A stretch of DNA of 64,000 bases, taken from positions 1 through 64,000 of the forward strand of contig JAUJNG010000015.1 of the NCBI GenBank assembly GCA_030448265.1, written 5' to 3'. Source of the stretch: Abditibacterium sp. GTDB taxonomy: Bacteria; Armatimonadota; Abditibacteriia; Abditibacteriales; Abditibacteriaceae. A program made the position numbers and the translations under genes. Shown piece after piece: positions 17,801 to 25,903 of this stretch. The notes below the pieces were generated by a model. The model made no database searches. It was not told the DNA's origin and saw only the letters and a program-made list of their open reading frames with translations. The stretch's first letter is position 1; each line of letters starts with the position of its first letter.

Positions 17801-18602
17801 TCAAAATCCAGCCGTAGTCGCCCTGCACCAGTTCCATGCTGCGCGCGATGTCGCTTTGCACGGCGCGGCCCCGCGACTGCTCGCGCACCGTTTCCAGGGT
17901 TTCGAAAAGATGATCGAGAAGCGGTTCCAGCGTCCACAGCCCCGACTGGATGGGCGTGAGCATATTTTTGATGTCGTGCGAAATATCGCCGATGATGGAG
18001 ACGATTTCGGCGCGGTGCGCCTGTCCGGTGAGGCGCGCCGTTTCGAGCGCCGAGGCTACTGCCGCGCCCAGCACCTGCACGATTTCCCCATCGCCCTCGT
18101 CGAACTCGCCCTCGTCACCGCTTCGCACCAATTGCATCACGCCCACCGCGTCGCCCGCCGCGCGCTTGAGCGGCACCGTAATCATGGCGTCGTCGCTCGA
18201 AGCGTGTTCAGAGGGCAGCAGATGAAAACCTTCCACCTGCGCGGCGTGCCGCGTGACTTCGGGGGCGCCGGTTCGCAAAACCTGTCCGGCCACGCCCTGA
18301 GAGGCGGGCATTTTCGCTCCGGTGAGACTTTGGGCCGACGGCCCCAGAACATATCGAAAAAGCAGGGTGTCGTCGGGCGCGTCGTAAAGCAGAATCGCGC
18401 CGGCGCGGGCACGCAGCGTTTCGAGCGCGACATCCAGAGCCTGACCGATGAGCTTTTCGCCGTCCTGAAGCGCCAGCGCCTGACTGACGCGCCGCAATGC
18501 CCTGATTTGCCGCTCGCGGCGAATCAGGGCTTCTTGCAGCCGGTCGGCCCGCTCCAAGGCGTCCCGCAGGAGGCACTGCAACTCGTCACTCGATCCGTTC
18601 AT
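14883..18602 (-). CDS. GAF-histidine kinase fused to STAND (NB-ARC-like) ATPase and TPR repeats
   Basis: 1239-residue soluble fusion. Residues about 40-190: GAF domain. About 198-300: dimerisation helix with phosphoacceptor His209 in [13 protein letters not shown]. About 335-445: HATPase with N-box [14 protein letters not shown] (383-387) and [10 protein letters not shown]. Then a linker and an AfsR/MalT-like STAND ATPase starting [12 protein letters not shown], Walker A GAAGAGKT (501-508), Walker [10 protein letters not shown], sensor ATSRA and [18 protein letters not shown]. About 780-1200: TPR-like tandem helices ([45 protein letters not shown]). No receiver or DNA-binding domain. The kinase part closely resembles the protein at 34406-35743 and the STAND part those at 30933-33785 and 40337-43076, suggesting domain fusion. 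First gene of a four-gene operon; a TATAAT-like -10 lies at 18639-18644. Confidence 0.9.
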   Translation of the reverse strand: MNGSSDELQCLLRDALERADRLQEALIRRERQIRALRRVSQALALQDGEKLIGQALDVALETLRARAGAILLYDAPDDTLLFRYVLGPSAQSLTGAKMPASQGVAGQVLRTGAPEVTRHAAQVEGFHLLPSEHASSDDAMITVPLKRAAGDAVGVMQLVRSGDEGEFDEGDGEIVQVLGAAVASALETARLTGQAHRAEIVSIIGDISHDIKNMLTPIQSGLWTLEPLLDHLFETLETVREQSRGRAVQSDIARSMELVQGDYGWILKAAHDACDQVTARTREIADAVKGELAAPVFEEADLNEVVGEVARPLFMLAERTNVHLHFELDRDLPRAEFDRKQIYNALYNLVNNAIPETPSGGSVTIRTRAPQNGEDTLLLEVEDTGRGVPEHVRARLFTDQAVSTKAGGTGLGTRIVGGVVQRHQGRIEVKSEMGVGSTFSIHLPLRHRPEPVSLAPESGPLPVRRHNLPAATTSFVGRETELARVRELLGQGATRLITLTGAAGAGKTRLALQVAAEVVGDYQDGVWFVSLASLDGAERVVPAIAATLGVREQPGHDIGGSLSDFLRSKHLLLLVDNFERVLGAAPKLSGLLEACEGLKILATSRAALRLRGEREVMVPPLDVPALSALSPLPSEAQVRELAQSAAVALFVERAAQARPDFVLCAENARDVALICARLDGLPLAIELAAARAKILSPSALRSHLENQFPLPGSGPQDAPLRHQTLRAAIDWSYDLLAPAQQALFRRLMVFEGGCSPEAARAVIADELGLEVRDALERLCDNSLLRHAPQSDGSMWFCALETLRQYGREKLEQSGELEALQARHAAYYLGLTEAALALLLKDPDAPPAPPGLPSAEASQALWREWREREHLNLRAALNWFLEHAGEQPRPEVPSHGALRMAFALRRVWMGDLWTERREALERALKASPDAPDEMRLSGMMFAGDLAALQADTKRAAEIGRQLLDLSQKVGSRWSQARALGLLANVALENGDFAQARALHEQSLAIHREMDNAASMSWSLYFLGTVAKRSGDEAASRDYFAQSLELFRETEDTEGIATALYQLSMAQYRRDDPAPSRALLEESLAIFRELGHQSGTAWTMAFLGRMAADEGHFELARERLEQSLDISRRLGSRTDVRATLSSLSDIALEEGDWERARVVLRELLAFGADSPPRELLGGFARLAAALCQMERAARLLGAMGETDSPISDQARVALGDAVFDAAFAHGATLTPKQLAQEALAI

Positions 18603-18690
18603 GGTGGCCTACCAATTCATGCGCTTTCTGACCATCGTATTATACGGAACAATTCAAGAAAAGAGATTATGAAAATTTATAAAGGACTCG

Positions 18691-19077
18691 TTAAATTTCG
18701 ACTTTGTAGCTCAAGCCCAGTTCATCGCCGCACTGCCCGCGAATGCCCCAACTGGCGCGCGGCGTCTCGAAGAGCGTGATTTCCACATCGTGCGGCGCGA
18801 AGCCAGCGCCGTTCAAGTGGTCGAACAGAGCGCGAATGAGTTGCTTTTTAGTTTCGACGCTTCGGCCTTCGAACAGCGAGATTTCGAGAATGAGATAATT
18901 GTCGCTCCTGTCGGCAGGGAAGAAAAATTCGTCGCGTTCGAGCGCGAAAAAACGATGGAAGCGTTTTTCGAGCGGCATGGCGAGGCTTTCCACGACGGCG
19001 GCGTGAATCGCGTCGGAAATCTCGCGCTGGTGGCCGCCGAGCGCGCTTTTGAGTCCGTAAATTTTGATTTGCGCCAT
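18691..19077 (-). CDS. Tautomerase-family protein
   Basis: 128 residues of the Tautomerase_2 (PF14552) type: MAQIKIYGLKSALGGHQREISDAIHAAVVESLAMP, RFHRFFALERDEFFFPADRSDNY, ISLFEGRSVETKKQLI, VEITLFETPRASWGIRGQCGDELGLSYKVEI. These motifs are characteristic of this 4-oxalocrotonate-tautomerase-like branch, which lacks the N-terminal Pro1 of classical members; the reaction is unknown. The ATG at 19077 follows ggggtg and lies 5 bases after the methyltransferase stop, so it is the third gene of an operon with the transporter and methyltransferase. Confidence 0.9.
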   Translation of the reverse strand: MAQIKIYGLKSALGGHQREISDAIHAAVVESLAMPLEKRFHRFFALERDEFFFPADRSDNYLILEISLFEGRSVETKKQLIRALFDHLNGAGFAPHDVEITLFETPRASWGIRGQCGDELGLSYKVEI

Positions 19078-19082
19078 CGTTT

Positions 19083-19835
19083 TCACCCCTTTTTGCGCGC
19101 CACGAACCGCAGTCTTCGATAATCGGCGAACCATTGCCCGTCGCGAAATAAAATCGGACGCAGCCGCTTCTCGGCCTCCTCCAAAACCGCTTCGCGCCTC
19201 TTGGTTTGGAGCGAATCGAGATAAGCGCCGCGAAATTGAACCAGCCAGTTGCGCGCGCCGCGCGGCCCGTCGAGCGGCGTGGGACGGTCGAAAAGCGTCG
19301 CAAAATTCACTTCAAAACCGCCGTTTTCGAGCAAAGCCGCGTATTCGCCGACCGAGGGAAAATAATTGAAGTCTTCGAAAGGCGGCAGATGAAGCGACTG
19401 CGCCGCATCGCGCAGCGCGGTTTCGAGCGCCGCGACGTTGCCCTGGCCGCCCATTTCCGCGACGAAACGCCCGCCAGGTTTCAAATGATGCGCGACGCGC
19501 TCAATCGCCAGTTCCGACTCGTGAATCCAGTGCAGCGCGGCGTTGGAAAATACGGCATCAAAACGTTCGGGGAAATCGAAATCGCGCGCGTCGGCGAGGC
19601 GAAAATCGAGATGGGGAAACTCGCGCCGCGCGGTTTTGAGCATCGCGGGCGAAGCATCGAAACCGACGACTTTCGCGCCGCGTGCCGCGATTTGCGCCGT
19701 GAGATGGCCAGTTCCACAACCTAAATCGAGAATCAGTTCGCCCGCCTGGGGCTGGAGAAGTTCGACCACGCCCGCGCCCATTTGCCAGACGTAATCGTGA
19801 GTTTCATCGTAAGATTTCGCGTTCCAGTCGTTCAT
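19083..19835 (-). CDS. Class I SAM-dependent methyltransferase
   Basis: 250 residues starting MNDWNAKSYDETHDYVWQMG. Motif I is ILDLGCGTGHL, the acidic adenosine-ribose contact is VVGFDASPAM, motif post-I ADARDFDFPERFDAVFSNAALHWI and motif III LKPGGRFVAEMGGQGN. Closely resembles trans-aconitate-methyltransferase/UbiE-type small-molecule methyltransferases; substrate unknown. The ATG at 19835 has a strong ggagga Shine-Dalgarno located inside the end of the upstream transporter gene, with which it overlaps by 32 bases. Confidence 0.92.
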   Translation of the reverse strand: MNDWNAKSYDETHDYVWQMGAGVVELLQPQAGELILDLGCGTGHLTAQIAARGAKVVGFDASPAMLKTARREFPHLDFRLADARDFDFPERFDAVFSNAALHWIHESELAIERVAHHLKPGGRFVAEMGGQGNVAALETALRDAAQSLHLPPFEDFNYFPSVGEYAALLENGGFEVNFATLFDRPTPLDGPRGARNWLVQFRGAYLDSLQTKRREAVLEEAEKRLRPILFRDGQWFADYRRLRFVARKKG

Positions 19836-20694
19836 TTTTCCTCCAGTTCGTCCATACCACGCCGCCCAGCGCAATGGTGCCGCCAAGCAGGGAAATCGTA
19901 GCGGGCCATTCGCGCAGAAAAATCCAGCCGAGCGTGATGGAAATCGCCGGCACTAGATACAAGAAGCTCATCAAGCGCGCGACAGGGAGTTTGGAGAGCG
20001 CATACGACCACAAAACGTAGCCAATCGCGCCAGGAAACACGCCCAGAAATAACACGTTGAGCTGGGCCGAGAGGGGCGCGGCGCGCATTTCGGTGAGGAG
20101 GCCGTTGCCGAAGGGCAGCAACGCCAGAGTGCCGCACCAGATTGCCGCCGTCGTCAAATCGAGGGCGTGATAGCGCGTCACCATGCGTTTTTGCAGCAGT
20201 CCATAAGCCGCCGAAAACAGCGCGGCCAGAGTGACCAGAATCGCGCCCGACGAGAAGCCCAGGCCGCCTTTTTCGCCCAGCGCGATGAGAAAAACGCCGC
20301 CCAGACTGACCCAGATTCCCGCCCACGCCGCGCGCGGCACCCGTTCGCCCAGAAACAGCACGGCGCCAATCGTGGTGAAAATGGGAATCGTCGAGGCAAT
20401 CAGCGCGGCGGCGCCGCCGGTGATGTCGGTTTCTCCGGCGCCCAGCGCGAGGTTGTAAATGGTGAAGCCGCACAGTCCCATCACGAAAATAAGCGGCCAA
20501 TCGCGCGCGGCGATTTGGGGGCGGCGCCACAGCCAGAGGGGCAGCAAAACCAGAGAAGCCACCAGATAACGCGCGAGGGCGACGTGCGCGGGCGACAAAT
20601 GCGCGACGGCGGCGCGAATCGAGATGAACGCGCACGCCCAGGAAAACGTGCCGATGGCGACGGCGAGAGGAAGTTTCAACTGGGAAAAGGGCAT
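19804..20694 (-). CDS. EamA/DMT-superfamily transporter
   Basis: 296-residue integral membrane protein with ten predicted helices in two EamA repeats. The first repeat has AVAHLSPAHVALARYLVASLVLLPLWL, the second KRMVTRYHALDLTTAAIWCGTLALLPF and PGAIGYVLWSYALSKLPVARLMSFLYLVPAISITLGWIFLREWP, all characteristic of drug/metabolite exporters. Substrate unknown; the co-transcribed methyltransferase and tautomerase suggest detoxification or metabolite handling, which is inference. It ends with a basic tail overlapping the next gene. Confidence 0.92.
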   Translation of the reverse strand: MPFSQLKLPLAVAIGTFSWACAFISIRAAVAHLSPAHVALARYLVASLVLLPLWLWRRPQIAARDWPLIFVMGLCGFTIYNLALGAGETDITGGAAALIASTIPIFTTIGAVLFLGERVPRAAWAGIWVSLGGVFLIALGEKGGLGFSSGAILVTLAALFSAAYGLLQKRMVTRYHALDLTTAAIWCGTLALLPFGNGLLTEMRAAPLSAQLNVLFLGVFPGAIGYVLWSYALSKLPVARLMSFLYLVPAISITLGWIFLREWPATISLLGGTIALGGVVWTNWRKNERLEREILR

Positions 20695-20796
20695 GGAGGA
20701 AGCGAAGGGAGTTTGACGGCTTTTTGCGACCCTGCCTTGAGTGGCTCCCGTCGCTTCGCTCCGGCCCTCACCCGCCTTCGCGGAGCTCAGGCACCC

Positions 20797-20814
20797 TCTC
20801 CCGCAAGCGGGAGA
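20797..20814. repeat. Short hairpin in a repeat-derived gap
   Basis: tctcccgc/gcgggaga with a 2-nt loop in the 176-base gap 20695-20870 between the ADP-ribosylglycohydrolase stop and the transporter start. The surrounding text (ctcacccgcc...caccctctcccgcaagcggg) resembles the palindrome at 54760-54890. No gene seen in this gap. Confidence 0.6.
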
Positions 20815-20870
20815 AGGATTTTCTCATCTCACCGGCATTTCTGCGAACTGTCAAAGTGGCAGTTGAACTG

Positions 20871-21857
20871 CTAATCCAGTTGCCAGGGCCAAATGAGGCG
20901 CGGCGCAACCAGGGCCTGCCCCTCATCGAGACTGCGCGCCAAGTCGCGTGCCAGAATTTCCATCGAGCGCGGCGTGTTGGGCCACTCCCACAAACTCTCG
21001 CGCCAATCGTGGGGAATGGCTTCGACGCCCAGTCGCGCGCCCAAAATGCCACCCAGAATCGCCGCCGTGGTGTCGGTGTCGCCGCCGCAGGCGATGATTT
21101 CTTCGATCCCACCCCGAAAATCGTCGCGGTTTCTCAAAAAGCACTGGATTACGACCGGAACGGTGTGAAAAATATAGCCGCTTACGCCGTTGTGCAGCCC
21201 CATTTCGGCGCAGAAATCCGCCGTATTTTGCCCCCGCCAGGCCGCATTGACCGCTTTTTTGAGTAGCCCCAAACATTCGAGCGCCTCCGAAGAATCATCG
21301 CTCCATTCGGCAAATTCGCGCACCAGACGACGCCCGTCGCCCTGCGTTTGCGAACTCGCCGCGAGTGCAATCGCTAACGAACCCCAGAACGCTTTGGGAT
21401 CGGTGTGGGTGAGGCGCGTCGAGATTTCGAGATAATGGCGCAGTTGCGGCACGACATCGCCCAGAGCGGCGCCCAGAAGCGGCGCGCGCATCGCGGGGCC
21501 GTTGCCCGCCGAATAAACGCCGCTTTTCGAGATGAAAAACAGCGACTTCACGCCCGCTTTGAGCGTAGCGAGGCCGATTCCTGGCGGCAAGGCCAGCATC
21601 CAGCGCCGCAGTTCGCTGGAAAGCAGGCGCCCGAACTTTTGCGAATCGCCGCTCGATTCCATCAGAGCGCGCGCCGTGAAAAGCGCGTGTTCGGTGTCGT
21701 CGGAGATCATGCCGCGCGAGGGCAAAAACTGCATCGCCTCAATGTGCCCATAAAGCGCGCGCTGGCGCGAGGGCGACAACCTCTCGACCGGCAGCCCCAG
21801 CGCGTCGCCGACCGCGCCGCCGAGCAGACAGCCGTGAAGAGTTTCGAAACGAGTCAT
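20871..21857 (-). CDS. ADP-ribosylglycohydrolase family protein
   Basis: 328 residues, all-helical DraG/ARH-type fold. Metal-binding motifs are present: GAVGDALGLPVE near the start, ISDDTEH (residues 51-57) and the late CGGDTDTTAAILGGILGA motif. These bind two Mg/Mn ions and hydrolyse N- or O-linked ADP-ribose from proteins or small molecules. Length is normal, and no partner ADP-ribosyltransferase is seen nearby, so it probably serves general ADP-ribose turnover. The ATG lies next to a palindrome shared with the divergent pepD gene. Confidence 0.9.
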   Translation of the reverse strand: MTRFETLHGCLLGGAVGDALGLPVERLSPSRQRALYGHIEAMQFLPSRGMISDDTEHALFTARALMESSGDSQKFGRLLSSELRRWMLALPPGIGLATLKAGVKSLFFISKSGVYSAGNGPAMRAPLLGAALGDVVPQLRHYLEISTRLTHTDPKAFWGSLAIALAASSQTQGDGRRLVREFAEWSDDSSEALECLGLLKKAVNAAWRGQNTADFCAEMGLHNGVSGYIFHTVPVVIQCFLRNRDDFRGGIEEIIACGGDTDTTAAILGGILGARLGVEAIPHDWRESLWEWPNTPRSMEILARDLARSLDEGQALVAPRLIWPWQLD

Positions 21858-21864
21858 GGAAATC

Positions 21865-21968
21865 AGCGACTAAAGTCGCCGCAAAGGAAGGCGAAACCTG
21901 CCTTCGCAGGTTGAGGCATCAGTCCGCGCAGGCGGACTTCGCTTCCCTTTGCGGCGACTTTAGTCGCT
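21865..21968. repeat. Inverted repeat, 23-bp arms
   Basis: agcgactaaagtcgccgcaa-type left arm 21865-21887 pairs with 21946-21968; inner bases also pair (aggcgaaacctgccttcgcaggtt...). It occupies the divergent promoter region of the ADP-ribosylglycohydrolase and pepD genes, unlike most other palindromes here, which lie beyond stop codons. The core gactaaagtcgc resembles gactgaagtcggc at 43164-43178. Confidence 0.9.
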
Positions 21969-22006
21969 GCAAAAATGCCAAACTACCTGCGACCCCTTCA
22001 GTTTCC

Positions 22007-23485
22007 ATGACACCACTTCCTCCCGCCTATTTCGGCCTCGAACCCGCCGCCGTGTGGCAGCATTTCGGCGCCCTCAACCACATTCCCCGACCTTCGGGCC
22101 GCGAAGACGCCGCGCGTGCCTACGTGCAGAACCTGGCGCAAAACCACGGCGCGACGTGGCAGACCGACGCGCGCGGCAACCTCGTCGTGCGCGTCGCGGC
22201 GCGCGGAGCGCGTCCCGATGCGCCCATCGTGGTCATGCAAAGCCATCTCGACATGGTGTGCCAGAAACGTCCCGACGTCACGCACGATTTCAACCTCGAC
22301 CCGATCCTGCCGCGCCGCGATGGCGACAAAATTTTCGCTTCAGGCACCACGCTGGGCGCCGACAACGGCATCGGCGCCGCGATAATGCTGGCGATTTTGA
22401 CCAACCCGCCGGCGCGTCACGGGCCTCTCGAACTGCTTTTTACGGTCGAAGAAGAAACCGGACTGCTTGGCGCCGCGCATCTTGATGGCGAACTGGTGCG
22501 CGGACGCTTGCTGGTCAATCTCGATTCGGAAGAGGGTAATGAAATTACCGTCGGCTGCGCGGGCGGCGCGACTACGAACCTGTTTTTGCCCGTCGAGCGC
22601 GAAAAAGTGGCCACCGGTTTTCCAATTATTTCCATTGCCATCACGGGGCTGGCGGGCGGGCATTCCGGCATTCAAATCGGCGAGAATCTGGGCAACGCGA
22701 TTAAAATTCTGGGCCAGATCCTGGATGCGGGGAGCGAAGACTGTCCCGATTTGCGCCTGATTTCGCTCGATGGCGGCACGGCGCACAACGCCATTCCGCG
22801 CGATGCCAACGCGGTGGTTTGCGTTCCGCCGGAGCAAATTGGGGCTTTCGACGCCGCTTTCGCGCGCATTTCGGGCGAAATCGAGGCGAAATGGCGCGCT
22901 TTTGAACCCGATTTGCGCCTGGAATGCGAAGAAGTCGGCGTCCCAGGGTCTCTATTTCCGCTTTCGGCGCGCCATACGGCCCAAGTAGCGGGTTTAGTGC
23001 GCGATTTGCCGCACGGCGTGGCGAAAATGAGCGCGCGATTCGAGGGCAAAGTGCAGACTTCCTCCAATCTCGCCGAAGTTCACGGCGAACTCGACAGCGA
23101 AGAAATCACCTTTTCGGTTTCCAACCGCTCCTTCGTGGCGGACGAACTCCACGAGATGCAGCAGAAAGTGGCCGATCTGGGCCGCGCGACGGGTGCGCGA
23201 ATCGAAGCGCGCGACGGCTACCCTGGCTGGGAGCCGCGCGGCGATTCGCCACTGCTCCACACTGCGATGCGCGCTTTCGAGAGCGTGATGGGGAAAGCGC
23301 CTCACATCGAAGTGGTTCACGCCGGACTCGAATGCGGTCTGCTGTGCGAAAAACTGCCCGATCTGGACGCGGTTTCGTTTGGCCCGCTCATTCGCGGCGC
23401 CCACACGCCCGAAGAGTGGGTTTCGATCCCCAGCACGGCAGAAAATTTCGCCGTTCTCAACGCGCTTCTGAAGCGATTGGGGTGA
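22007..23485 (+). CDS. pepD: Aminoacyl-histidine dipeptidase (M20C, PepD)
   Basis: 492-residue metallopeptidase hydrolysing Xaa-His dipeptides such as carnosine in the cytoplasm. The catalytic domain has QSHLDMVCQK (first His and its Asp), TTLGADNGIGAA (bridging Asp), FTVEEETGLLGA (general base Glu plus ligand) and NLDSEEGNEITVGCAGG; the lid domain and the late HAGLECGLL segment complete the pattern. Length and order match E. coli PepD closely. The frame extends upstream to 21911 but that part is palindrome-derived; the ATG at 22007 gives the standard N-terminus. Confidence 0.95.
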   Translation: MTPLPPAYFGLEPAAVWQHFGALNHIPRPSGREDAARAYVQNLAQNHGATWQTDARGNLVVRVAARGARPDAPIVVMQSHLDMVCQKRPDVTHDFNLDPILPRRDGDKIFASGTTLGADNGIGAAIMLAILTNPPARHGPLELLFTVEEETGLLGAAHLDGELVRGRLLVNLDSEEGNEITVGCAGGATTNLFLPVEREKVATGFPIISIAITGLAGGHSGIQIGENLGNAIKILGQILDAGSEDCPDLRLISLDGGTAHNAIPRDANAVVCVPPEQIGAFDAAFARISGEIEAKWRAFEPDLRLECEEVGVPGSLFPLSARHTAQVAGLVRDLPHGVAKMSARFEGKVQTSSNLAEVHGELDSEEITFSVSNRSFVADELHEMQQKVADLGRATGARIEARDGYPGWEPRGDSPLLHTAMRAFESVMGKAPHIEVVHAGLECGLLCEKLPDLDAVSFGPLIRGAHTPEEWVSIPSTAENFAVLNALLKRLG

Positions 23486-23496
23486 GGGTGTAAGAG

Positions 23497-23650
23497 TAGA
23501 CCTCTTTTATAAGTCGTCAAAAGTGGGACGATTCATCATCTTGAGCCTGCGAAGAATCTGGCCTAACTGCCATGACAGTCTCACGCCAGATCCTTCACAG
23601 GCTCAGGATGACGGAATCTGAAGCTATAAACCACTTTTGCAAGAGGTCTA
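23497..23650. repeat. Nested inverted-repeat element, about 154 bp
   Basis: Terminal arms tagacctctt (23497-23506) and aagaggtcta (23641-23650) are perfect, with further pairing of caaaagtgg (23518-23526) to ccacttttg (23631-23639) and of cttgagcctg... to ...caggctcag inside. The size and terminal inverted repeats resemble a MITE, though no target duplication was evident to me. Lies after the pepD stop. Confidence 0.75.
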
Positions 23651-23668
23651 ATGAAACGGGAGAATGAA

Positions 23669-23706
23669 AAACGCCACGCCCACTCTTGCGAGCGGGCGTG
23701 GCGTTT
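23669..23706. terminator. Rho-independent terminator (bidirectional)
   Basis: aaacgccacgccc (23669-23681) pairs perfectly with gggcgtggcgttt (23694-23706), loop 12 nt. On the minus strand it is followed by tttttc, so it terminates the zinc-ribbon gene whose stop is at 23725; it may also stop pepD transcription. Confidence 0.85.
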
Positions 23707-23724
23707 GGAAAAGAAAGATAAGTT

Positions 23725-24513
23725 TTAGCGTCCCCACCAGCCGTTAGGGTTGCTCGAGGGAACGTGAACCACTTCTTTTTTGCCGCTCGATTCCAAAAAG
23801 GCGGGCGTGTTCGCCCAAACGCCCTGAGTAGCAAGCTGGCGGTAATCGTTAGCGGAGAGCGGTTGCCCGCCTCGCGGGCCTTGATAGGCTCGAAATGCCT
23901 CGGCGGTGGCGCTGTCGGTGAAAACGACGACCTGCATTCTGGTCCAGCGACCGTTGCGCGCGAGTTGGTCGCGCACGAATTTGGCGGAGCTGGCCGCCTG
24001 CCCCGATTTATTGGGCGGCACCAAAATCCCCACCGTTCCGGTCTCAAATTTCGGATTGGGAGAGGTGACTGTCGAAAAAATCACCGGCACCGGCGCTACA
24101 GCAGCCGCAGAGGAATCGCTGGGTGCAACCGACAGCGGGGGCGGGGGCGCTACCGGAGGCGGAGGGGGCGCTTCCGGATCGGCAGGCGCCTCGGTTCCAG
24201 TGTCGGCAGTGACGGTGCCGGCAGTAGAACTCATGCCGCCGTTAATCAGAAAACCGACCACGGCACCGATGAGCAGAAAAGCGACCAAGCCGATGAGTTT
24301 CGGATCGACGGCTTTTTTGCTCGGCGCTTCCCCGACATCGGGCACACCAACGGGGCCCTGGCCCAGCGAGGTTTTGCCAGCGAAACCGGTCGCGCCGGCA
24401 AGACCAGCACCGGCCATAGCGGGACCGCCCGAAAGCGGCGTGTAGCACGCCCAACACATGACGGCTTCCGCCGGATTATCTTCGCCGCATTTGGGACATT
24501 TTTTTGAAGCCAC
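23725..24513 (-). CDS. Zinc-ribbon, single-pass membrane protein with Pro-rich linker
   Basis: 262 residues, unknown function. An N-terminal zinc ribbon KKCPKCGEDNPAEAVMCWAC (residues 4-23), a Gly/Ala-rich linker, one membrane helix (LIGLVAFLLIGAVVGFLI, about 73-90), a Pro-rich stretch (APPPPPVAPPPPLSVAP), then an extracytoplasmic domain (about 155-262) with TVGILVPPN, VVVFTDSATAEAFRAY and a WWGR end. The start codon is GTG at 24513, supported by an aggag Shine-Dalgarno 4 nt upstream. The topology suggests a cytoplasmic zinc sensor or nucleic-acid-binding head linked to an outside domain; this is inference only. Confidence 0.75.
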   Translation of the reverse strand: MASKKCPKCGEDNPAEAVMCWACYTPLSGGPAMAGAGLAGATGFAGKTSLGQGPVGVPDVGEAPSKKAVDPKLIGLVAFLLIGAVVGFLINGGMSSTAGTVTADTGTEAPADPEAPPPPPVAPPPPLSVAPSDSSAAAVAPVPVIFSTVTSPNPKFETGTVGILVPPNKSGQAASSAKFVRDQLARNGRWTRMQVVVFTDSATAEAFRAYQGPRGGQPLSANDYRQLATQGVWANTPAFLESSGKKEVVHVPSSNPNGWWGR

Positions 24514-24785
24514 GAATCTCCTTTGATCGAAGTGGTAGAAATAGAAAAGCTAACTTCATTTTACCCATCTTGGCCCAAACGTAAACACAAAACTCCCGCA
24601 GAAAGAAAATAAAAGCCGGTTTTGACCAAAAAAAGAGATTGTGCCGGCGCGCAAGAGCGAGTTGACGGGGAATTGGTTTCGCCGCACCTCGTTTTCGCCG
24701 CCGCGATACCGGTTCATCGACTCCGACCGTCCTCTACGCGAACTGAACGGCCTGGGAGCAGATGCTGGGAGCAGATGAGCGCTGG

Positions 24786-25853
24786 TTAAAACGAGGGATC
24801 AGAATTTTGGCCCTGCGTCGTCAACTGACGACTTTGACTGCCATCACCCGAAGTGGAAGGCGAAACGAAAATTTGGACGCCGCTGTCCGTGCTGGAGGTT
24901 GTGATCGACGCCGCGAAAGCGATCACATCGCTGGTTTTGCTCCACGAGGGGTTATTGGGAAAGCCCGACCCACCACTGGGGCCATTGGTGACGGCGCCTG
25001 AAGCGAGATCGACTATAAAAATACCCACAGTTCTCCGAAAAATGACCGTATACACGATTTTGTTGCCCGCAGCGTTGAAACTGGGGCTACGGATAGAGTT
25101 AGAGAGAGCTGTGGTAGTCGACAGCGCCGTAATGCCGCGCGTGTTCACATCAATAATCTGCAGAGTCCCGCCCCCGCCCAAGTCGGGGTCGGTGTCGTAT
25201 CCGTAGGCGATGCGGCGGTTGTCGGGCGCCCATTCCGGATCGCGCACCCCAACACCGGAAAAGTTGGTAATTTGACGCTGGTTGGCGCCGTTGGCGTCCA
25301 TGAGCCAGAGGTTTTCATTGCCGCCGCGCGACGAAACCCAAACGATGGTGCGTCCATCGGGCGAAAAAGCGGGCGCGGTGTCGCGGGGAGCAGAATCACC
25401 CGAATCGTTGGTGAGGCGCTGCACGCCGCTTCCGTCGCGGTTCATGACGTAGATTTCCGTGTTGCCGTCGCGATTCGATTCCCAGACGATGCGACTGCCA
25501 TCCTGGGGCTGGCTGGGCCTCGAATCGTCGCTGGGGTGGTTGGTAAGACGGTTTTGGGCGCTTCCGTCGGCGTTCATGCGGTAGATTTCGGAATTGCCGT
25601 CGCGGTTCGAAACGAATACGATGGGATTGCCCCCCATCGGGCCAGGCCCCATCGTAGGAACGGGTGTTGGAGCAGGCGTCCCCGTTGGGCCAGGGGTTCC
25701 GGTTGGATTGGGTGTTCCCGTTGGGCTGGGGGTTGCTGTCGGACTTGGACTGGGGCCGCCATTAGAACCGCCGCCGCAACCGGCGCAGCACACTGCGAGC
25801 AAAATGCCGCTCGTGAAAGCGTTGCTGAGAGAAAAGAAGGAATGATTCAGCAT
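24786..25853 (-). CDS. TolB-like beta-propeller lipoprotein
   Basis: About 355 residues. The signal peptide ends at lipobox AGC (LLAVCCAGCGGG), followed by a low-complexity linker of Pro-Ser/Thr-Gly repeats (PTGTPNPTGTPGPTGT), then a PD40/WD40-like propeller with repeats of IVFVSNRDGNSEIYRMNADGSA, IVWESNRDGNTEIYVMN and AFSPDGRTIVWVSSR type. Such proteins sit in the periplasm or on the surface as scaffolds; no specific function. In-frame ATGs at 25862 and 25853; the first overlaps a TATAAT box, so the second is chosen. It is isolated from neighbours. Confidence 0.82.
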   Translation of the reverse strand: MLNHSFFSLSNAFTSGILLAVCCAGCGGGSNGGPSPSPTATPSPTGTPNPTGTPGPTGTPAPTPVPTMGPGPMGGNPIVFVSNRDGNSEIYRMNADGSAQNRLTNHPSDDSRPSQPQDGSRIVWESNRDGNTEIYVMNRDGSGVQRLTNDSGDSAPRDTAPAFSPDGRTIVWVSSRGGNENLWLMDANGANQRQITNFSGVGVRDPEWAPDNRRIAYGYDTDPDLGGGGTLQIIDVNTRGITALSTTTALSNSIRSPSFNAAGNKIVYTVIFRRTVGIFIVDLASGAVTNGPSGGSGFPNNPSWSKTSDVIAFAASITTSSTDSGVQIFVSPSTSGDGSQSRQLTTQGQNSDPSF

Positions 25854-25860
25854 GGCCCCC

Positions 25861-25866
25861 ATTATA
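25861..25866 (-). promoter_or_regulatory. Consensus -10 element close to the start codon
   Basis: Minus-strand TATAAT at 25861-25866 lies only 7 bases before the ATG at 25853, so if used the mRNA would be nearly leaderless. No good -35 was found. Tentative. Confidence 0.35.
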
Positions 25867-25903
25867 ACATCTCAAAACGGAGCCTTTTTTAAGATTATGG
25901 CCT

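Noticed and set aside
23497..23650. Transposon with transposase
   Set aside because: The terminal repeats are MITE-like but there is no transposase gene here or elsewhere in the window and no clear target duplication.
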